Source of the DNA: Amaurobius ferox
Taxonomy: Eukaryota; Arthropoda; Arachnida; Araneae; Amaurobiidae
DNA: 64,000 nt
Direction of reading: 5' to 3'
Assembly (NCBI GenBank): GCA_951213105.1
Contig: OX578152.1
Span: 98,121,068 to 98,185,067 of the forward strand
Below are positions 58,469 through 64,000 of this stretch, one piece after another (within the stretch, counting starts at the first letter, position 1; each line of letters starts with the position of its first letter). The translations under genes and the position numbers were made by a program. Under the pieces are notes generated by a model that saw only the letters and a program-made list of their open reading frames with translations, did no database searches and was not told the DNA's origin.

Positions 58469-58689
58469 GAAGAAAAATCCATTCTTTATATATTTCAAAA
58501 GACGTAATCGCTCCCCTTTAATGATATATTACTCTATTAAAGAAATCAGAATGATATATTTTAAATTTAGAAAACCGATGAATAAAATACTCTTCGCTGG
58601 CCGCACTTTCTTGCCAATAATTTTTGAAAATTAAGACTTTCAGTAAGGATAAATTAATACTTTCAGACATATATATGCTTCATCGGAAA
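58469..58689. other. AT-rich spacer, nothing recognised
   Basis: Short unassigned gap before C3. Confidence 0.3.
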
Positions 58690-59296
58690 ATGAATGATAG
58701 AAATTTTAAAACGCAACCATGAATGTATTGCTCGATTTATGAATGAATTTTTGACAAAAAAGAAATCATGTAAAAATCAGAACCTTCAATACTGTTACAT
58801 AAATAATCGTTGATTTCATATGTAATTTTTCAGTATAAAATGAATGACGCAAACTATAGAACGCTATCATGAGCAATTTTTGAGATGCTGAAAGTTTTTG
58901 TAATAAATTTAGCAAAAAAGAAAACAAATTACATTCAAATAATAGTCAGTAACATCAAGTATTTTCACTTTCCATATGTAATATTGGGTGACATCCCTGT
59001 TATCATCCTCGGATATAGTTTGTTTCATTTACAAAAAACATTTGACACCCAAGAATTTGTCGATAGTAATTTACTTCACGGAATATTAAATATTAATTTA
59101 ATTTTGATGCGGATTTTTTGTACATAAGCATAAATAAATAGGTCTAATGAACAAGTCTCCAAATCCCAATTTTAGTTACGTGATGTTAATTCAATGCCAT
59201 TAACACTGTGCCTTGGCTAGTGTACACCATAATTACGTCGTAAAAGAAGTAAAACATTATGTAGGGAAAGTCATGAACTATCCACATCAGATTTTC
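58690..59296 (-). mobile_element. Interspersed repeat family C, copy C3 (truncated)
   Basis: C-type blocks in order: CAATACTGTTACATAAATAA, TTTCAGTATAAAATGAATGA, GGTGACATCCCTGTTATCAT, TTTACTTCACGGAATATTAA, TTTTGATGCGGATTTTTTGT, GTAGGGAAAGTCATGAACTA + CCACATCAG. The tail half is missing. Confidence 0.6.
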
Positions 59297-60636
59297 TTAA
59301 ATGTTAATTCGGTAATGTATCCGAATACTTTTGAGAATATAGTGCAACATGTAAACTGCGTTTTTTTCTTTAAAATGTGCCGCAGAAAAGAATTCCTATA
59401 GTAGCGCATTCTATTTCCGTATTACAACCCCCTCCCCATTCCCCATCTGTATAAAACGTGGTAAATGTTTCATAAGAAAATGATAATTAAGTAAAAAATA
59501 AATTTTTCGGATTCTTCAAATACTAAATTTTCACTAAATATATTTTCTAATATTGAAGATATAAACCCAAAAAAGATAAAACCTGGTGTGACCGGTTCAT
59601 GCCTCTTTCTCACACATGCTTCCAAATCAAATCCAGGGACATTCAGCTATCTCGTCAGTCCATAGATGTAAATACTTGGATTAGATTAGGAAACGTTAGT
59701 TTTCTTGTTCTTGCCAAATTGAGTGATAAGATATTGATTATGGTAGCCTTCTCAGGCCAGTTTACCAAGACTTCTTGGACATTCATGATCATGGTTTCAG
59801 CCGTCGCTGAATTTGTAACGATAATCTTTTTGTACATACACAGTTTTAACGGGTAAATTGCTAACATTAACCATGGTTATTCATGACACAATGGAACAGT
59901 TCGTGAGTAATGCAGTGTTCCTAGATCGAGGTGAATTTCTCTAGATCTAGGGAAATTTATACACGTCTAGGGAAATTCAGAAATTCTTTTAGGGAAAGAA
60001 CTTTCGAGTCAAGAGAAATTTTCTACAAAGTTTACAAATTTCGGCTATAAAAGTATTCAGTTTTAGAAACGAGTAACATTATCATATTCCACATAGCATC
60101 TAGTCAGATGGTTACCTCATACTTCATGTCGTCACATATCACGTGACCACAAAATCTAAAAAAAATCCAGGGAATTTTTTCCCTGGTTCCAAGGAAGAAG
60201 TTGAAAAGTATCTGGGTAACTGGTGCGATGAGGTACTGAAAGAAGTTGCAACCTCTTGAAAGAAATTCAAACATTCTCAAGTTTTATGAGTGTCTGAAAG
60301 TTTTAAAAACTACTATGTTGGGGATTTTGAAGGTATATTTGAAGGTATTATGAATCTCTATCGTCGTTAAGTTGCATTTTTTTTATCCGCATGTGCTTTA
60401 AAGTTGTTACACAGTATGTCTTGCAGATGCTGTGGCCTTTAGATGACAAAAGGTTTAACTTTTCGCTTTCTATTTAAAAGTTATTGCTTATTTTGCTTAA
60501 TTCCTTCTGTGATGGGCTGCTTTACCTTGAAACTCGGAAGTAATAACATTGCGGTAAAATGAGCCCAAAGCCTTTTGCTCTGAGTCAATCGCTGCCTCCA
60601 TTTTGAGTCGCAGTTGTTACAACTTGTCGTGTAATG
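59297..60636. other. Spacer, nothing recognised
   Basis: Overlapping frames at 59599-59856 (+) and 59655-59867 (-) have a more balanced composition than their surroundings, but no family is recognised. A short CTAGATC/CTAGGGAAATT direct repeat lies at 59920-60005. Confidence 0.3.
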
Positions 60637-60950
60637 CCGCGTTTCCACTAAGAATTTGGATTTCGTTCCAGCCACAAGAAACAAGAACAAAATTGGCTGG
60701 TGGATACATCAGAAGGAACATAATTGAGTTAAATCATCTTCTGCAAAGGAGATAGGAAATTTGAATCCGGACTGAAACATCAATAATATATCAGCAAAAC
60801 GTTGAGATGATGATGTTTCATCCTGGATCAAAAATATTGATCCCTCTTTGCAGAAGGAGATTGAACTCGACTCCATTCTTTTCAATCTATTCATCCGTCG
60901 ATCCGATCTCTCCTATTCAATTGGTATCTAACTTCCTAGTGCGAACGAGG
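60637..60950. mobile_element. Probable fold-back MITE
   Basis: CCGCGTTTCCACTAAGAATT at the left is the imperfect inverse of AACTTCCTAGTGCGAACGAG at the right. An inner pair, ATCATCTTCTGCAAAGGAGA and CCTCTTTGCAGAAGGAGATT, lies at matching distances. No transposase and no confirmed target duplication. Confidence 0.5.
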
Positions 60951-61084
60951 TTTTGAACGAGGCAAAAGTGTAATTGATTCAGTGGCGACTGCAGCAGTGC
61001 TTCTTTTAGGCAGGGAGAATGGAAAGTTAGGAAAAGTAAGTTTTCTAATATAATTTTTAACTACTATACTTACACACACACACT

Positions 61085-62697
<1,613 letters not shown>

Positions 62698-62842
62698 TTA
62701 CTATCCCTGCAATACATGGTAATGCATAGGAAAAGTATTGGAATCGTGTCGAAAATCGTAACTCGAGTTTTCGACGGATCTACATGTTTCAGGACCTGTT
62801 AAACAGGAATAAACTATTTTTAGAGAGACAGATGTCTGTGTG

Positions 62843-62890
<48 letters not shown>

Positions 62891-63538
62891 TGCATGTAAT
62901 GTATGTATCGACTCTAATTTAAAAAGTAATTGACCAAATTTCATAAAATTTTAGAGGTAAGTCACCTGTGGGTTACTCTGATGCTGATTGGATTTTGTTG
63001 TAATTCAGGATAAAAGAAACTGCCCTTTTTTGCAAAATGGCAAGCAAACATCGTATGTATCCACTCTAGCTGAAAAACTAATTGACCAAATTTCACAAAA
63101 TTTGGTATTTAAGTTACCTGTAGGCTACCCAGCTATTGATTAGATTTTGGTACGATTCGGAAAAATAGAACTTGCTTTCTTTTGCAAAATGGCCCATCAA
63201 AAATCGTTAAAATCTAAAATACGATAACGTATGCTCAAATATATCAATTCAATGCTTGTTTAATATGCAATTTTGACGGTAAATAGGGTAAGACTAACCC
63301 TATTACCGTTTTCGAGATATTTATGTTTTTCGCATTTCTACTACACCGATTTTGAAAATACTTCCAGTTACCAAATGAAAACGAAAATCGAATTGAAAGA
63401 ATAAATTCAGTGTAGTTTCAATTAATTACACGTGTTATTTAGTACAATTAAACTCAATTTAATAAAATATTAAAGAAACAAAAAGAAAACGAATTTGAGT
63501 CTGTATGGGAAATAATGCGCTACTCGTATAAGATTTTT
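62698..63538 (-). mobile_element. Interspersed repeat family A, copy A6 (full length)
   Basis: Tail CCCTGCAATACATGGTAATG, then CGAAAATCGTAACTCGAGTT, (GT)n at 62834-62886, two tandem copies of the GATTAGATTTTGGTACGATT segment, body, and a decayed head near 63510-63535. Confidence 0.85.
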
Positions 63539-63914
63539 TTTTTATATCGATACATTTTTAAACATAATTTATATTCAAACGAAATCATTTTATCAAAAGA
63601 AAAATAATTCCAAAGCTTGCAGTTCAAAAAATATAAAGCCACCCTTGGTATTTTTTCTACACATATCCACGTTATTAATGAGAAACTAGATTTCAAATTT
63701 TTTTTAGCAAAATGCCAGGTTTCAGAGTAGTATTTGTAGATGCGAACTTTTTATATAACTTTCGAAAATCTCAGCTTGAAGGGAGAAAAATTGAGCTGTC
63801 AAATTTTCTTTTCATTGCGGTTTATGTCGATGAAACTAACAAGTATCTAGGGAGTTTGTGTTTAAAATTCACTTTTTATATCGTTTTATGTATGCTCAAT
63901 ATGTTGAACGTTTT
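63539..63914. other. Spacer, nothing recognised
   Basis: The 77-codon frame beginning MPGFRVVFVDANF (63712-63945) runs into the next A element, so its end is not genic. Confidence 0.3.
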
Positions 63915-64000
63915 TGCTTTCCCGGCAATACATGGTAATGTATAGGGAAAGTATTGGAATCGTGCCGAAAATCGTAACTCGAGTTTTCGACGGATTCTAC
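63915..64000 (-). mobile_element. Interspersed repeat family A, copy A7 (cut by window end)
   Basis: TTTCCCGGCAATACATGGTA + ATGTATAGGGAAAGTATTGG and CGAAAATCGTAACTCGAGTT: the tail end of an A element that continues beyond the window. Confidence 0.85.

Overview
The window reads as intergenic, repeat-saturated nuclear DNA from an arthropod, most likely a spider (inference). It is strongly AT-rich, has no bacterial-style gene packing, and I found no host protein-coding gene that I can defend. The spider suggestion rests on three things: a Jockey-type ORF1 (gag-like) protein of a kind I recall as very common in orb-weaver annotations, permuted Penelope-like retroelements, and a coiled-coil retroelement gag remnant with repeated QAGQE units. 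None of this was checked against a database.

Layout. 0.9-1.3 kb holds a fold-back MITE. 3.9-4.3 kb is a ~97-bp tandem array. 5.0-6.8 kb is a decayed Penelope-like (PLE) reverse transcriptase on the + strand. 8.4-12.1 kb is a Tc1/mariner element with both TIRs and a TA target duplication. It is interrupted by an internally deleted non-LTR element that carries only ORF1, and the whole nest sits inside a ~46-bp tandem array. 12.5 kb carries a tRNA-headed SINE with a perfect target duplication. 15.3-16.6 kb carries a TTAA-flanked MITE with a 134-bp internal hairpin, then a triplet of small hairpins, then a hAT-like remnant. 18.5-19.7 kb is a ~295-bp tandem array. 19.8-20.2 kb is a 5S-rRNA-headed SINE inserted in another repeat. 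27-28.7 kb holds 30-bp and 25-bp tandem arrays. 31.0-31.4 kb is a gag-like coiled-coil remnant on the - strand. 31.5-36.8 kb is a 2.1-kb tandem segmental duplication. 39.4, 44.1 and 52.8 kb hold further minisatellites. 47.4-49.9 kb (- strand) is the best-preserved element: a PLE with the GIY-YIG endonuclease upstream of the reverse transcriptase, the permuted order of the Naiad/Chlamys clade. 50.6-51.1 kb is a transposase helix-turn-helix remnant split by a TA/GA microsatellite.

The dominant component is one superfamily of non-coding ~0.55-1.0 kb elements, called A, B and C here. It has about 18 recognisable copies plus fragments and covers roughly a fifth of the window by summed spans. All share a head (GATGTGGGCAGCACATGACTTTCC) and a tail hairpin (ACTTTCCTTATA...TATAAGGAAAGT followed by A-rich sequence). 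Most carry an internal (CA)n tract, and several are joined head-to-tail. This architecture is most like non-autonomous Helentron/Helitron (HINE/DINE-like) elements; that assignment is inference.

Nothing here works as an operon or pathway. The biology is a layered history of mobile elements: old insertions (PLE copy 1, C elements), younger nested insertions (two SINEs with intact target duplications, the permuted PLE), and local tandem amplification. Strand labels for A/B/C copies use head-to-hairpin as the forward direction.
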